NCBI GenBank assembly: GCA_964502885.1
Contig: CAZCXU010000004.1
Coordinates: forward strand, 5,455-69,454
Direction: 5' to 3'
DNA from: XYB1-FULL-44-23 sp964502885
GTDB lineage: Bacteria; Patescibacteriota; Microgenomatia; CAZETR01; Amesbacteraceae
DNA length: 64,000 bases
Made by a program: the position numbers and the translations under genes. Below, one piece after another: positions 28,671 to 37,040 of this stretch. Under the pieces are notes generated by a model, which had not been told where the DNA came from, did not search any database, and saw only the letters and a list, made by a program, of their open reading frames with translations. How positions within the stretch are numbered: position 1 is the first letter of the stretch; the number at the start of each line of letters is the position of its first letter.

Positions 28671-30302
28671 ATGAAGAAAGCTTTTCTGTCGATAGTTGTT
28701 TTCGCAATCGCAACCTTCCCGGCATATAAAGCCTTGCGCCACCCGGGAATGATAACCGGACATGACGCAGAGGCGGCGGTTTTTAGGATGGAAGAATTTT
28801 ATAACGCCATAAAGGACGGGCAGTTTCCTCCACGCTGGGCAAAAAGACTGAACTTTGGGTTGGGACAACCCACATTTACTTTCAGCTATACCATGCCGTA
28901 TTACCTGGGTTTGCCGATTATGGCTATAAGCAATGATCCAATCTGGGCTTATAAGATGGTGCTGGCCGGTACGTTTCCGGCTGCGGCCATATTTTCCTGG
29001 CTATGGCTAAAGCGAAAGTTTGGAAATTTTTTTGGCGGTGTTGCAGGCGTGTTGTACGCCTATGCGCCATATCACTTTGCCAATGTATACGCACGGGGAG
29101 CTATTGGGGAGTCGGTTGCCAGTGCTCTAGTTCCTCTAACTTTTTGGGCACTCGACAACGTTGAACAAAAACAGAATGTCAAATCTGCGGCAATAGCCGC
29201 GTTGACAATTTTGTCGGTAATACTGGCTCATCCATTCTATGGATTAGTGTTTTCATTAATATGGCTAGTGTATGCAAGTAAGTCCAGAATTATTGGTATA
29301 AAAACTGTAATCTGGGGATACATAACCGCGGCGTTTTATATTCTTCCCGCCCTGACACACAAGAACTCGACTCATTTGGCAAAAATCGAGGACTATTTCC
29401 TGGAAAAGCAGGTTTTTGTGGATTTACCACGGCTGATTTATTCACCATGGGGGTATGCAGCAGTGCACGAAACGCACCTAGATCCCATGACGGTACAAAT
29501 AGGCCCAGCGCTTCTGGTGGGTCTAGTAACGGCAATGATGCTTTGGAAAAGGAGGGGGGGAGATGAGCACCTGCGCCTGTTTGTGGCTTTGGCTATCGCA
29601 GCAATATTTATGATGTTGCCGATCAGTCTGCCTGTCTGGAAGCTAGTGGCACCATTGAGAGCAATGCAATTCCCCTGGAGAATGCTGTTTGTGGTGAATA
29701 TTGCGACGGCTTACTGTGTGGCGTTTGCTCTGGCTTACTTCAATCAGAAAAGCAAGCGGCTGGGTGTCTCCTTGGCTCTGCTCCTATTTGCCACCACACT
29801 GATGCTCAGTAAAGATTATTGGCATGTACAAAGATATTTCAGACCACAATCACAGATAGAAAAAACGCTAGGATACCCGGGAACCCTGACCATGCTACCT
29901 GAAGAGACGCCCAAGTGGCACAGTATTTTGTCGGAGAAAAATCCGTGGTATCAAATGGAAATAGTCACAGGAAAGATCTGGTATAGAACTCTGGAATGGA
30001 AAACCAATTATCAAAGGCTGGAAGTGCGGGTAGAGGAACCCGGCAAAGTGACCCTGCAAACACATTATTGGCCCGGATGGGAAGTGCTTGTGAACGGAAA
30101 GAAAATATCCATATTTCCGCATACGGCCGCAGAAAATCTGGGACTGATAGCGTTTGAACTGAAGCCGGGCGACACACTGGTGGAAGCAAGGATGCATGAA
30201 CCGCCTATTAATAAGTTCGCAAATGCCATCAGCGTGAGCAGTCTTATGATAATCGCGGGGGTGTTAATATTTAAGAGAGATGAAAGTGAAAGGTCTGCCT
30301 AA
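28671..30302 (+). CDS. Membrane protein of the PTPS_related family, GT-C-like
   Basis: A 543-residue protein with first loop GMITGHDAEAAVFRMEEF, then LGQPTFTFSYTMPYYL and YAYAPYHFANVYARGAIGE, the family's diagnostic region; the paralogue at 19452-21116 has the same layout. A C-terminal extracytoplasmic beta-rich domain carries HYWPGWEVLVNGK. The open frame extends further 5' but that part is antisense to the GT2 at 27855, so I place the start at the ATG at 28671, where the hydrophobic N-terminus begins. It overlaps the next gene by 23 bp. Confidence 0.8.
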   Translation: MKKAFLSIVVFAIATFPAYKALRHPGMITGHDAEAAVFRMEEFYNAIKDGQFPPRWAKRLNFGLGQPTFTFSYTMPYYLGLPIMAISNDPIWAYKMVLAGTFPAAAIFSWLWLKRKFGNFFGGVAGVLYAYAPYHFANVYARGAIGESVASALVPLTFWALDNVEQKQNVKSAAIAALTILSVILAHPFYGLVFSLIWLVYASKSRIIGIKTVIWGYITAAFYILPALTHKNSTHLAKIEDYFLEKQVFVDLPRLIYSPWGYAAVHETHLDPMTVQIGPALLVGLVTAMMLWKRRGGDEHLRLFVALAIAAIFMMLPISLPVWKLVAPLRAMQFPWRMLFVVNIATAYCVAFALAYFNQKSKRLGVSLALLLFATTLMLSKDYWHVQRYFRPQSQIEKTLGYPGTLTMLPEETPKWHSILSEKNPWYQMEIVTGKIWYRTLEWKTNYQRLEVRVEEPGKVTLQTHYWPGWEVLVNGKKISIFPHTAAENLGLIAFELKPGDTLVEARMHEPPINKFANAISVSSLMIIAGVLIFKRDESERSA

Positions 30303-31362
30303 AATACTTTTACCAGCGGTAATGGCGCTGGTAAGTACCTTGGCTGTCTGGTTGGTTGTGGGTATGGACAAGGTGTACAGAAATTTTGATGGCGTTTACT
30401 ATGTAGCAATCGCCAAAACGTGGTATGACAGAGATTTGATTAGAAGCGGATACTCATTTAATTTGCCCGTGGAGTACTACCCAGCCCATCTGCCCCTGTA
30501 TCCGATGTTAATTTCTCTGGGGACAAAATTCGGAGTCAATCACATGCAAAGTATGATGGCCGTGTCTCTTGTCACAGCAATGATCACTGCAACTGCTTTC
30601 TATGCAGTGCTACGAAAAATGAAAATCAAGGCGGCCACACTGCTCACAATATTGTTGTTGTTTGCTTGGCCGCGTATGTGGGCAGTTCGATCCGTAGGCA
30701 GTCCTGAGATGCTGTTTTTGGGGTTAGTTGTCGGATCGTTGTACTTTTTTGACAGGAGAAACTACTGGCTGGCGGGAATACTGGGAGCATTTGCCGTTTG
30801 GACAAAAAGCCCCGGCATCCTGCTACTTGTGGCATATGCTGTGCAGACAATCGTGCAATATATTCGAACACGAAAAATCAACTGGCAGGTCTGGCCGGTG
30901 GGCATAATCGGAATGGCTCTTTTAGGTCTGTTTTATTTTTATTATCTGCGGACAGGCGACTTCTGGGCGTACTTTAATACCGGCGACAACATTCATCTGG
31001 GGCTGTTACCGTTTAGAATCTTTGATACCCGTGAGTCATGGGTGGGGAGTTTTTGGTTGGAAGATGTGATATGGCTATATCTGGTGGGTGGAATTGGTGT
31101 CTGGATGGCTTTGAAAAAAAACCTGACCTGGGGAATATTTGGCGCGGTGTTTTATGCCTTTATACTTTTTGTATCTCACCGAGACGTGTCGCGATATGCC
31201 CTACCGATTGTGCCTTCGATTCTTTTGGGATCCAGTGATTTTCTGGACAAAAAAGAGACAAAAATTGCCATTGCCCTGCTATTAATACCGCTTTTTTTAT
31301 ATACCGTCGGGTTTGTGTCAAATAACACACTAGAGATTTCCAACTGGTCTCCCCTACTTTGA
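30280..31362 (+). CDS. PIG-V-like GT-C mannosyltransferase family protein
   Basis: A 360-residue multi-pass protein with a first-loop NFDGVYYVAIAKTWYD and EYYPAHLPLYPMLISL, resembling the PIG-V/Mannosyl_trans2 type of GT-C enzymes in which the first loop aspartate is catalytic. A WTKSPGILLL segment is also conserved. It lacks the large soluble C-terminus of its neighbours. It follows the PTPS-related gene in the same short rightward unit and ends 9 bp inside the convergent DPM-GtrA gene. Substrates unknown. Confidence 0.75.
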   Translation: MKVKGLPKILLPAVMALVSTLAVWLVVGMDKVYRNFDGVYYVAIAKTWYDRDLIRSGYSFNLPVEYYPAHLPLYPMLISLGTKFGVNHMQSMMAVSLVTAMITATAFYAVLRKMKIKAATLLTILLLFAWPRMWAVRSVGSPEMLFLGLVVGSLYFFDRRNYWLAGILGAFAVWTKSPGILLLVAYAVQTIVQYIRTRKINWQVWPVGIIGMALLGLFYFYYLRTGDFWAYFNTGDNIHLGLLPFRIFDTRESWVGSFWLEDVIWLYLVGGIGVWMALKKNLTWGIFGAVFYAFILFVSHRDVSRYALPIVPSILLGSSDFLDKKETKIAIALLLIPLFLYTVGFVSNNTLEISNWSPLL

Positions 31363-32526
31363 AGTGTCAGATTTCTTCCAGATGAACTTGTTGTAGATGA
31401 ACCAGTTGAACGGCACTGTAAAGGCAAAGATAGCTATAACCAGGAAAATTTGGGAATACCGAGCTCCAAATATTTGAGAGCCTATGCCGACAATAGTAGA
31501 AGGGACAAGAATTCCACTAAAGATTGAGGAAACATTAAAAGTGAAAAACTTCCTAATCAGACCGGAAAAAGTGTTTGCTTTTTCGGCAGCAAATGTCCAG
31601 AGATTATTTAAGGTGAAGTTTGAGATTATTGACAGTTCAGCGGCTATTGAATTGGCAACTGAAGTGATAAGTCCCACCTGCCACGGCATACCTGAAAGCA
31701 TATCCGTAAAAAATCGCAAACCAACAAAATTGATTACAAAGCCCGTTCCTCCGACTATGCCGAATTTCAGCAGCTTGATAATTGTGGGATTGTGGATCTG
31801 AAATAAAAAGATAACTTTTAAAGATTCTTTCATTTCATTCGTAGAGTATTTTGAATTGCCGGCGGTGCGATTGCCAAAATGGAACGGAACCTCCTTGACT
31901 CTGGCTTTTTTGGTGACGACCATATGGGCCAGAAGATGAAGTTTGTAAGCAAACTTACGCGAATATAGAGTTGAAAAATCAAAATCGTCCATGAAGCCTT
32001 TCACGCGGGAGAGCTTGAATCCTCCAGTGCAGTCGTGGACATGGGGAATCAACAGACCCACACGGGCAATGATGTTGCCTACCAAACTGACTGCCTTACG
32101 ATCCAAAGTCCACTCGGCAGGAACACTGCCTCCGGGAACGTATCTGGAAGCAATAATGTAATCATACCCGTGATTTATTTCGGCAACCAAATTGGGGATA
32201 TCCCGGGGAGGGTGCTGAAAATCTGAATCAAACTCCATTAGATAGTCGGCCTGAAGCTCCTTCATAGCATAAGTCATACCGCGGGCATACGCCGTCCCCA
32301 AACCCTTCTTTTCTCCATCTCCTAACAAATGCAACCATTTGTATTTTTTCATGGCTGATTTCACTACTGCACCGGTGCCGTCAGGGCTTGAATCGTCCAC
32401 ATACAACACATGCATGTCATGGTCTGGAATGGCCGGCAAAACTCTGGCCAATTCCCTGATCATGTTTTCAGTATTCTCCCTCTCATTGTATGTGGGGATG
32501 ATTATGACGATCTTCACTGTGACCAT
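31354..32526 (-). CDS. Polyprenyl-phosphate mannose synthase-like GT2 fused to a GtrA domain
   Basis: A 390-residue protein. Residues 1-235 are a DPM1-like GT2 domain (IIIPTYNERENT, YVDDSSPDGT, MEFDSDFQHPP, VPGGSVPAEW). Residues about 245-385 are a GtrA-type four-helix membrane domain beginning LKFGIVGGTGFVINF. The fusion makes polyprenyl-phosphate hexose and helps flip it, feeding extracytoplasmic GT-C enzymes. Its gene is monocistronic and convergent with the PIG-V-like gene. The ATG at 32526 was used; a GTG at 32517 three codons in is also possible. Confidence 0.88.
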   Translation of the reverse strand: MVTVKIVIIIPTYNERENTENMIRELARVLPAIPDHDMHVLYVDDSSPDGTGAVVKSAMKKYKWLHLLGDGEKKGLGTAYARGMTYAMKELQADYLMEFDSDFQHPPRDIPNLVAEINHGYDYIIASRYVPGGSVPAEWTLDRKAVSLVGNIIARVGLLIPHVHDCTGGFKLSRVKGFMDDFDFSTLYSRKFAYKLHLLAHMVVTKKARVKEVPFHFGNRTAGNSKYSTNEMKESLKVIFLFQIHNPTIIKLLKFGIVGGTGFVINFVGLRFFTDMLSGMPWQVGLITSVANSIAAELSIISNFTLNNLWTFAAEKANTFSGLIRKFFTFNVSSIFSGILVPSTIVGIGSQIFGARYSQIFLVIAIFAFTVPFNWFIYNKFIWKKSDTSK

Positions 32527-32625
32527 CTTACATTAAGTGGCGGGCATTTTTCCATGATTAGCTGCAAAACGGCTCAATACACAGGGTTTAACACAATTAG
32601 TATCTCCAGGAAATTTTCCATGCAC

Positions 32626-32634
32626 TGGTATAAT
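32626..32634 (+). promoter_or_regulatory. Extended -10 promoter (TGgTATAAT) for trmD, leaderless
   Basis: TG-g-TATAAT with exactly 6 nt to the trmD ATG at 32641. Perfect -10 and extended element; the rest of the 114-bp spacer 32527-32640 shows no tRNA, hairpin or ORF. Confidence 0.7.
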
Positions 32635-32640
32635 TTCCTG

Positions 32641-33306
32641 ATGAATATTCACATACTCACCCTATTTCCGGATATGTTTTCAGGACCATTTGATTGGTCA
32701 ATTTTGAAACGGGCTAAGGAAAAAGGAATCATTGATATTAAAATCCACAACCTACGAGACTGGAGTCAGGATAAATACAAGTCGGTGGATGACAGGCCTT
32801 ATGGAGGAGGGGCGGGCATGGTGATGCGGGTAGATATTCTGGATCGGGCTATCTCACAGATTAAAGCGGAATGTAAAGGCACATTAAAAATTATCATTAC
32901 GGATGCCGGAGGGGAAAGATTCAACCAGGGAAAAGCCAAACAACTTTCCACGACTGACAACCTGATTATTGTCTGCGGTCATTACGAAGGTATCGATCAT
33001 CGGGTACACGAAGAGTTGGCAAATGAGGTCATTTCAATTGGTGATTATGTTTTGTCGGGAGGAGAGATTCCCGCTATGGTAATTACCGACTGTGTTGCGC
33101 GACTAATACCCGGGGCGCTGGGAAACGAACAATCACTGAGCGAAGAATCACACAATAATGAGGACTCGGTTGAATACCCTCAATACACCAGACCGGAGGA
33201 ATACCGAGGATGGAAAGTGCCGGGGGTGCTGTTGTCAGGTAACCATAAAGATATTAATGAGTGGCGAAAAAAAAGAAATGCCCGATACAAAGAGGTCTCT
33301 AATTAG
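32641..33306 (+). CDS. trmD: tRNA (guanine-N1-)-methyltransferase TrmD
   Basis: A 221-residue SPOUT enzyme that methylates G37 of tRNAs read with a G at position 36, preventing +1 frameshifts. It shows the deep-trefoil-knot features: DDRPYGGGAGMVM near residue 50, GHYEGIDHRV and IGDYVLSGGE. Length is close to the family norm (about 220-250). The open frame extends 77 codons upstream, but the ATG at 32641 starts the canonical MNIHILTLFPDMF and lies 6 nt from an extended -10. It stands alone as a rightward gene. Confidence 0.95.
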   Translation: MNIHILTLFPDMFSGPFDWSILKRAKEKGIIDIKIHNLRDWSQDKYKSVDDRPYGGGAGMVMRVDILDRAISQIKAECKGTLKIIITDAGGERFNQGKAKQLSTTDNLIIVCGHYEGIDHRVHEELANEVISIGDYVLSGGEIPAMVITDCVARLIPGALGNEQSLSEESHNNEDSVEYPQYTRPEEYRGWKVPGVLLSGNHKDINEWRKKRNARYKEVSN

Positions 33307-33320
33307 TGTGATGTATGCTG

Positions 33321-33887
33321 TTACTGTATCGGGAACCGTCCAACCCGCTGATAGTGGCTATCGAATTTTGCCGGGAAGCTGCGGAACAAGGTCAGATGAT
33401 CTACGGCAAATTCGGGAAGAGGGGTAAATTCCTGCTGGTTGATTGTGTCCAGAACCGACTTAGTCACCACAGGATCATTCTTCTTGACTTTCCCGATAGT
33501 GATATGCGGCAAAAAACGTTCAGACTGAGAAAACTGCAGTTGAGAAAAAGCGCTGGCCAAGTCTTTTTGGAGATTTTTTAGCTCAGTGACGTCTCCCCCC
33601 AAGCCCAAATAGACGATGGATGTTTCGTGCCTTTTGTAGAGCGTCTCGAGAAAAGCCGGAATCAGCTTGAAGTTTTGCGTTTCGGAACAGCGATTTCGTA
33701 CTATGAGAGAAATTTCACTCAAAAGTGAGTCATCCACTTTACCCAGGAAATTTAGCGTCAAATGTAATTTTTCCTCCGGTTCCCAGTCTATTGGTAAATG
33801 AAGACGATCAAGTTGCGTTTGCAGCTGAAGTACAGACTTGGCTACGTTGTCAGGCAGTTCTATGGCTAAGAAAAGTCGCTGTTTCAA
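33321..33887 (-). CDS. thpR: RNA 2',3'-cyclic phosphodiesterase (ThpR/LigT)
   Basis: A 188-residue 2H phosphoesterase. The two catalytic HxT motifs are HLTL (near residue 42) and HITI (near residue 128), spaced as in ThpR. The family opens 2',3'-cyclic phosphates on RNA ends and shows RNA ligase activity in vitro. The start RLFLAIELP is typical. It is the last gene of a leftward run and overlaps the small membrane protein by 4 bp (ATGA at 33884-33887). Confidence 0.9.
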   Translation of the reverse strand: MKQRLFLAIELPDNVAKSVLQLQTQLDRLHLPIDWEPEEKLHLTLNFLGKVDDSLLSEISLIVRNRCSETQNFKLIPAFLETLYKRHETSIVYLGLGGDVTELKNLQKDLASAFSQLQFSQSERFLPHITIGKVKKNDPVVTKSVLDTINQQEFTPLPEFAVDHLTLFRSFPAKFDSHYQRVGRFPIQ

Positions 33888-34162
33888 GTTCTTAAAAGTA
33901 GAGATCCGAATACTAATATTGCCAACATGGCGACGAGAATATACTCTAAAACTATCTTGGGATGCAAATCTTTGTGTTCATAATGATGAATTATGCCCCA
34001 AACCACATACGAAACGGACATAGCGATTATGATTATCAGCTGCACAGCCGGCTGGAAACTAAACCAGAAGATTCCCCAAAGCCCTACCAACATAAGAGAC
34101 AATAGCGTGAAATAGTGAAGTGGGTGTCGTGAAAAATCTTTTTCAAAAATTATTTTCGACAT
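33884..34162 (-). CDS. Small membrane protein, three transmembrane helices
   Basis: A 92-residue protein with a charged N-terminus (FEKDFSRHPLHYF) and three predicted membrane helices, with a short HHYEHKDLH loop rich in histidines between the second and third. I do not recognise it. It follows the CAP-domain gene by 4 nt and overlaps thpR, so it is part of that operon. A TAATAT sequence lies 6 nt before the ATG and could act as an extra leaderless promoter. Confidence 0.65.
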   Translation of the reverse strand: MSKIIFEKDFSRHPLHYFTLLSLMLVGLWGIFWFSFQPAVQLIIIIAMSVSYVVWGIIHHYEHKDLHPKIVLEYILVAMLAILVFGSLLLRT

Positions 34163-34166
34163 AGGA

Positions 34167-35075
34167 TTATATTATTTGACCCCTAAGAACAGCGCCAGCT
34201 GCAATTAATAAAACCAGGACAAAAACAAGATGGGCAAAGCTGCGACTGGTCCAACGAACGATTTTGCGGCGATTAACAATCACGATATCTGCAACCAGAA
34301 CCAATGCCAGGACCACCAGAAGCCCCAAGGATGCATAACGGGTCAGTTCGTATGGAGAGATGCTGCCCCGTGTTTCCGTGGTCAAATAGGCGTTTGAGGC
34401 GGGCAGTTGATCCGGAACTGGCACGGAGGTTGGCAAAACAGCGATTTCCGGATAAGGAGCGTCATTTGCCAGAACGTTGATGGAGGCAGACTTTTGATCA
34501 ACCGCTGGAGCTGCGGCAAGCTGAGTTCCGAACATTTGGACAACAAGGGTGGTTTCTCTACCCTGCAAGCTTCCATCGACCACGGCCACACCAATCTCCT
34601 GATACCTGGAGTTTAATAAGTTGTCCCGATGGGTGGGAGAATTCATCCAAGCTGTCACAACTGCACCGGGATCAGAAAAGTCGCGTGCCAGATTCTCTCC
34701 CGCAAACCGATACGCATAACCGGAATCGGTAATGAAATACCACGGCTGTGTTCCGGTTGGCGAAACATGCGCCCAATAGTTTTTCGCAAACATGTCTGAG
34801 GCTTTTTTGGCAGCAGCTGCTGAGAGTTTTTCATTTAAATTCAAGGCTGAAAGTCCACGGGTCTGACGTTCGTGGTTAGTCAGGCGCACAATTTCAGTGG
34901 GTTTGATTTGAGCTGCATACCCCAGAATAAATGGGTACCGCGAGGAAACCTGACCTAAAATTATTTGAAAAATTGTAAAAACTCCTATTATCACTGCGAG
35001 AGAAGACGAGTGCAGAATCTTGGCTTTTTGATTATTGGTGTAGTGCGGGAAAAAATAGTGATGGATGGAGGACAT
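34167..35075 (-). CDS. Membrane-anchored CAP (SCP/PR-1, YkwD-like) domain protein
   Basis: A 302-residue protein. An N-terminal membrane helix (about residues 25-45) is followed by a CAP domain at about 60-190: LTNHERQTRGLSAL, AHVSPTG, AGENLARDF and NSPTHRDNLL carry the conserved His/Glu cluster. Two C-terminal helices follow a linker. CAP proteins of this type are exported and often envelope-associated; their biochemical role in bacteria is poorly defined. Next to sortase and its substrate, a surface role is likely. A CATAAT on this strand lies 7 nt before the ATG. Confidence 0.88.
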   Translation of the reverse strand: MSSIHHYFFPHYTNNQKAKILHSSSLAVIIGVFTIFQIILGQVSSRYPFILGYAAQIKPTEIVRLTNHERQTRGLSALNLNEKLSAAAAKKASDMFAKNYWAHVSPTGTQPWYFITDSGYAYRFAGENLARDFSDPGAVVTAWMNSPTHRDNLLNSRYQEIGVAVVDGSLQGRETTLVVQMFGTQLAAAPAVDQKSASINVLANDAPYPEIAVLPTSVPVPDQLPASNAYLTTETRGSISPYELTRYASLGLLVVLALVLVADIVIVNRRKIVRWTSRSFAHLVFVLVLLIAAGAVLRGQII

Positions 35076-35082
35076 TGTGACT

Positions 35083-35088
35083 ATTATG
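35083..35088 (-). promoter_or_regulatory. Putative -10 (CATAAT) for the CAP-domain gene
   Basis: Minus-strand CATAAT, 5 of 6 matches, 7 nt before the ATG at 35075, in the 33-bp spacer after the sortase gene. Suggests an internal leaderless promoter. Confidence 0.4.
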
Positions 35089-35108
35089 AAGATAGGCGCC
35101 GGTCAAAG

Positions 35109-35711
35109 TCAATCCAGTTTTGCATGAATTACCAATCGTTTGGAGTCCAATATTCCTGTGCAAGTATAAAGAGTTATCTGAGATTTGGCGGATGGAGACA
35201 GAATCGAGACATCTGTCGGATCGACTATCTTTTTATCCTCAACGGTAAAGGCCAACGCTTCGCCATTACGGCTGGACACAGTAATCCTGTCGCCCAATTC
35301 TATCTTATGGAGATTACCCAAAAGCCGCGGCCAGTTGTGGCCATAAAAGACGGAGTTTCCAACTGATCCCGGAAGCGGAGAGTTGGTGAGAAATGCGATG
35401 CCATTTGCGGGGGTAACCCATCTATTGTTTACCAAACCTATTGGGAACACAGGAAGGTCAATATTCAGGCGGGAGATAGTAATTCGGGAAGGGGTGATGA
35501 TCAAATGGGACACTTCCGGCTGGGGAATGACTGATTCGTTGTAGCTTGCGAAGGCAAGCTTGTCCGGATTGTAATAGTGCTGCCAGAGATAAAAGACAAA
35601 GACTGCAAAGGAAAGTACTGAAAAAAAAGTTGAAATCCAGAAAATTAACCTAAGAACGGCGAGCTTTGCGGCGGAGGGAGGTTTTGGTGTTTTGTACCTT
35701 TTCATAGGCAT
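35109..35711 (-). CDS. Sortase family transpeptidase
   Basis: A 200-residue protein with one N-terminal membrane helix (about residues 20-45) and a sortase beta-barrel. The catalytic triad is visible: His125 in FYGHNW, Cys184 in LYTCTG, Arg192 in SKRLVIHA. It would cleave an LAxTG/LPxTG-type signal and join the protein to an envelope acceptor. The neighbour directly upstream ends with LAFTG plus a hydrophobic segment and basic tail, so it is the obvious substrate. The start at 35711 (or ATG at 35705) overlaps that gene by 62 or 56 bp. Class cannot be settled by eye. Confidence 0.9.
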   Translation of the reverse strand: MPMKRYKTPKPPSAAKLAVLRLIFWISTFFSVLSFAVFVFYLWQHYYNPDKLAFASYNESVIPQPEVSHLIITPSRITISRLNIDLPVFPIGLVNNRWVTPANGIAFLTNSPLPGSVGNSVFYGHNWPRLLGNLHKIELGDRITVSSRNGEALAFTVEDKKIVDPTDVSILSPSAKSQITLYTCTGILDSKRLVIHAKLD

Positions 35712-36633
35712 AGAGAGTCTTGCGTGCTACTTGTGATATTAACAAGCTGACGAAAGCAAATACAGCAGCGGTGGCAACTTCAAAAGCTCCACCTGTGAAA
35801 GCAAGAGTAGAAGCACCCAAAACCTGGCCACCTCCGATGGCTGGACCCTCGGATGGCATACAGTCATTTACTGCCAAAACTTCAAAGTAATACTTTTTGT
35901 TTGCGTCGAGACTTTTTATGGTGAATTCAGTTGTTTTGCCCGTATTGGGAACACCGTATTCACGTGAGCCGGGGGTAGTTCCGTAGAAAATGGCATAGTG
36001 AGTGGCGTTTGAAATAGATGTCCAGGTCAATTTGGCAGTGGAACCCGTTTGCTTGGCTGAGATCAGCTGTGGTGACAGTGGTCGTGCTGCAGTACACACC
36101 GGAGCGGGAAATGGTCCCTGTGGGGGGTTAGATGGAGGCGAGGTGGGCGCCGGGGTGCTAGTCGGACCAGGTGTAGAAGTTGGGCCAGGAGTAGGGGTTG
36201 CTTCCGGAGTTGGAGTAATCGCCGGAGTTTCAGTCGGAGTTATTTTGGGAGTGGTTGTGGGAATAACCGTCGGGGTAGTTGTTGGCTTGGGGGTGGTGGT
36301 CGGTTTTGGTGTATGAGTTGGCTTTGGAGTATGAGTGGGCTTGGGAGTGTTGGTGGGATTTGGGGTATGAGTGGGTACTGGCGTAGGAGTAGTTCCGGGC
36401 GGACATTTACGATCCCCCTTAATGACGAAGTCATTGGAATGTCCGCTGTGATCAGAGGTGCGGTCTTTCCATGCAGAGAAACTCACTTCCACTGAATGTG
36501 AATTTTCCGGATTTCCGGGTGGGACATGACAAATCAAAAGCTTATCTGGCTGACTCGCAGAAACATTAGGGTTTGGAAACCCAATTAAAAAACTGAGTAA
36601 AACTATTATTCCAATCTTTGTACTGATCTTCAC
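35650..36633 (-). CDS. Thr/Pro-rich surface protein with FN3-like domain and LAFTG sorting signal
   Basis: A 327-residue exported protein. The GTG start at 36633 is followed by a signal helix (KIGIIVLLSFLIGF). A domain with LICHVPPGNPENSH follows, a motif seen in other bacterial surface proteins. Then comes a long (T/P)-rich stalk of PTxTPKP-like repeats (36120-36400), a fibronectin III-like domain (TAKLTWTSISNATHYAIFYG), and a tail with LAFTG at residues 277-281, a hydrophobic helix and a basic end. This is a sortase substrate architecture. A longer frame to 36837 runs antisense-free through the VanZ gene but lacks a sensible N-terminus. Confidence 0.82.
   Translation of the reverse strand: MKISTKIGIIVLLSFLIGFPNPNVSASQPDKLLICHVPPGNPENSHSVEVSFSAWKDRTSDHSGHSNDFVIKGDRKCPPGTTPTPVPTHTPNPTNTPKPTHTPKPTHTPKPTTTPKPTTTPTVIPTTTPKITPTETPAITPTPEATPTPGPTSTPGPTSTPAPTSPPSNPPQGPFPAPVCTAARPLSPQLISAKQTGSTAKLTWTSISNATHYAIFYGTTPGSREYGVPNTGKTTEFTIKSLDANKKYYFEVLAVNDCMPSEGPAIGGGQVLGASTLAFTGGAFEVATAAVFAFVSLLISQVARKTLYAYEKVQNTKTSLRRKARRS
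36140..36400 (-). repeat. Degenerate tandem Thr/Pro codon repeats (surface-protein stalk)
   Basis: Imperfect repeats encoding units such as TPKPTH, TPTPEA and TPGPTS. They form the extended, probably O-glycosylatable stalk between the N-terminal domain and the FN3-like domain. On the opposite strand they create a spurious Gly/Val-rich open frame. Confidence 0.85.
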
Positions 36634-36643
36634 GCGTGGACGG

Positions 36644-36671
36644 ATTATATACCAGTTGTAAAGAAACGCAA
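36644..36671 (-). promoter_or_regulatory. Promoter TTGCGT-N16-TATAAT for the sortase-substrate gene
   Basis: Minus-strand -35 TTGCGT (36671-36666) and perfect -10 TATAAT (36649-36644) with a 16-nt spacer, 10 nt before the GTG at 36633. The implied leader is about 4 nt and no Shine-Dalgarno sequence fits. Confidence 0.62.
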
Positions 36672-37040
36672 GCGACGAATATGGATGATTGATAATACGG
36701 CAGCCACAGCTCCAGAAGCATCGATGATTACATCCCTGATCCTGCCCTCCCTTCCCGTAACGAATGTCTGATGGAATTCGTCGGAGGCTGCGTAGGCGAT
36801 AGATATACACAAACTGATTATCAGTCGGCGGCGCCACGATAAGTGGGCGAATGAACTTGAAAGAGCATGCGCCAATAAGTAAACCAATATAAAGTATTCG
36901 ACAAAATGGGCGGTTTTTTTGAGCAGGAAATCAATAATATCGAAGTTTGAAGCCTGTATTGCCGGCCTCGAGGAAAGGGTGAAAATCATCACCATCCACA
37001 AAATTGCCGGCGTCCAGGAGATCAATTTACGAGCTATCAT
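36645..37040 (-). CDS. VanZ family membrane protein
   Basis: A 131-residue protein with four membrane helices and the VanZ-like pattern: WMVMIFTLSSRP near the N-terminus, KKTAHFVEYFILVYLL in the second helix and a YAASDEFHQTFVTGREG motif with the Asp-Glu-His cluster near residue 90. VanZ-like proteins include a low-level teicoplanin resistance factor; the general function is unknown. It overlaps the preceding surface-protein gene by 14 bp. Confidence 0.88.
   Translation of the reverse strand: MIARKLISWTPAILWMVMIFTLSSRPAIQASNFDIIDFLLKKTAHFVEYFILVYLLAHALSSSFAHLSWRRRLIISLCISIAYAASDEFHQTFVTGREGRIRDVIIDASGAVAAVLSIIHIRRLRFFTTGI

Noticed and set aside
32410..32640. Upstream extension of trmD by 77 codons
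   Set aside because: It overlaps the DPM-GtrA gene antisense, and the canonical TrmD N-terminus plus an extended -10 mark 32641 as the start.
36002..36316. Gly/Val-rich plus-strand open frame
   Set aside because: It is the reverse complement of the Thr/Pro repeat stalk; repetitive codons keep it open. The same holds for 37076-37501.
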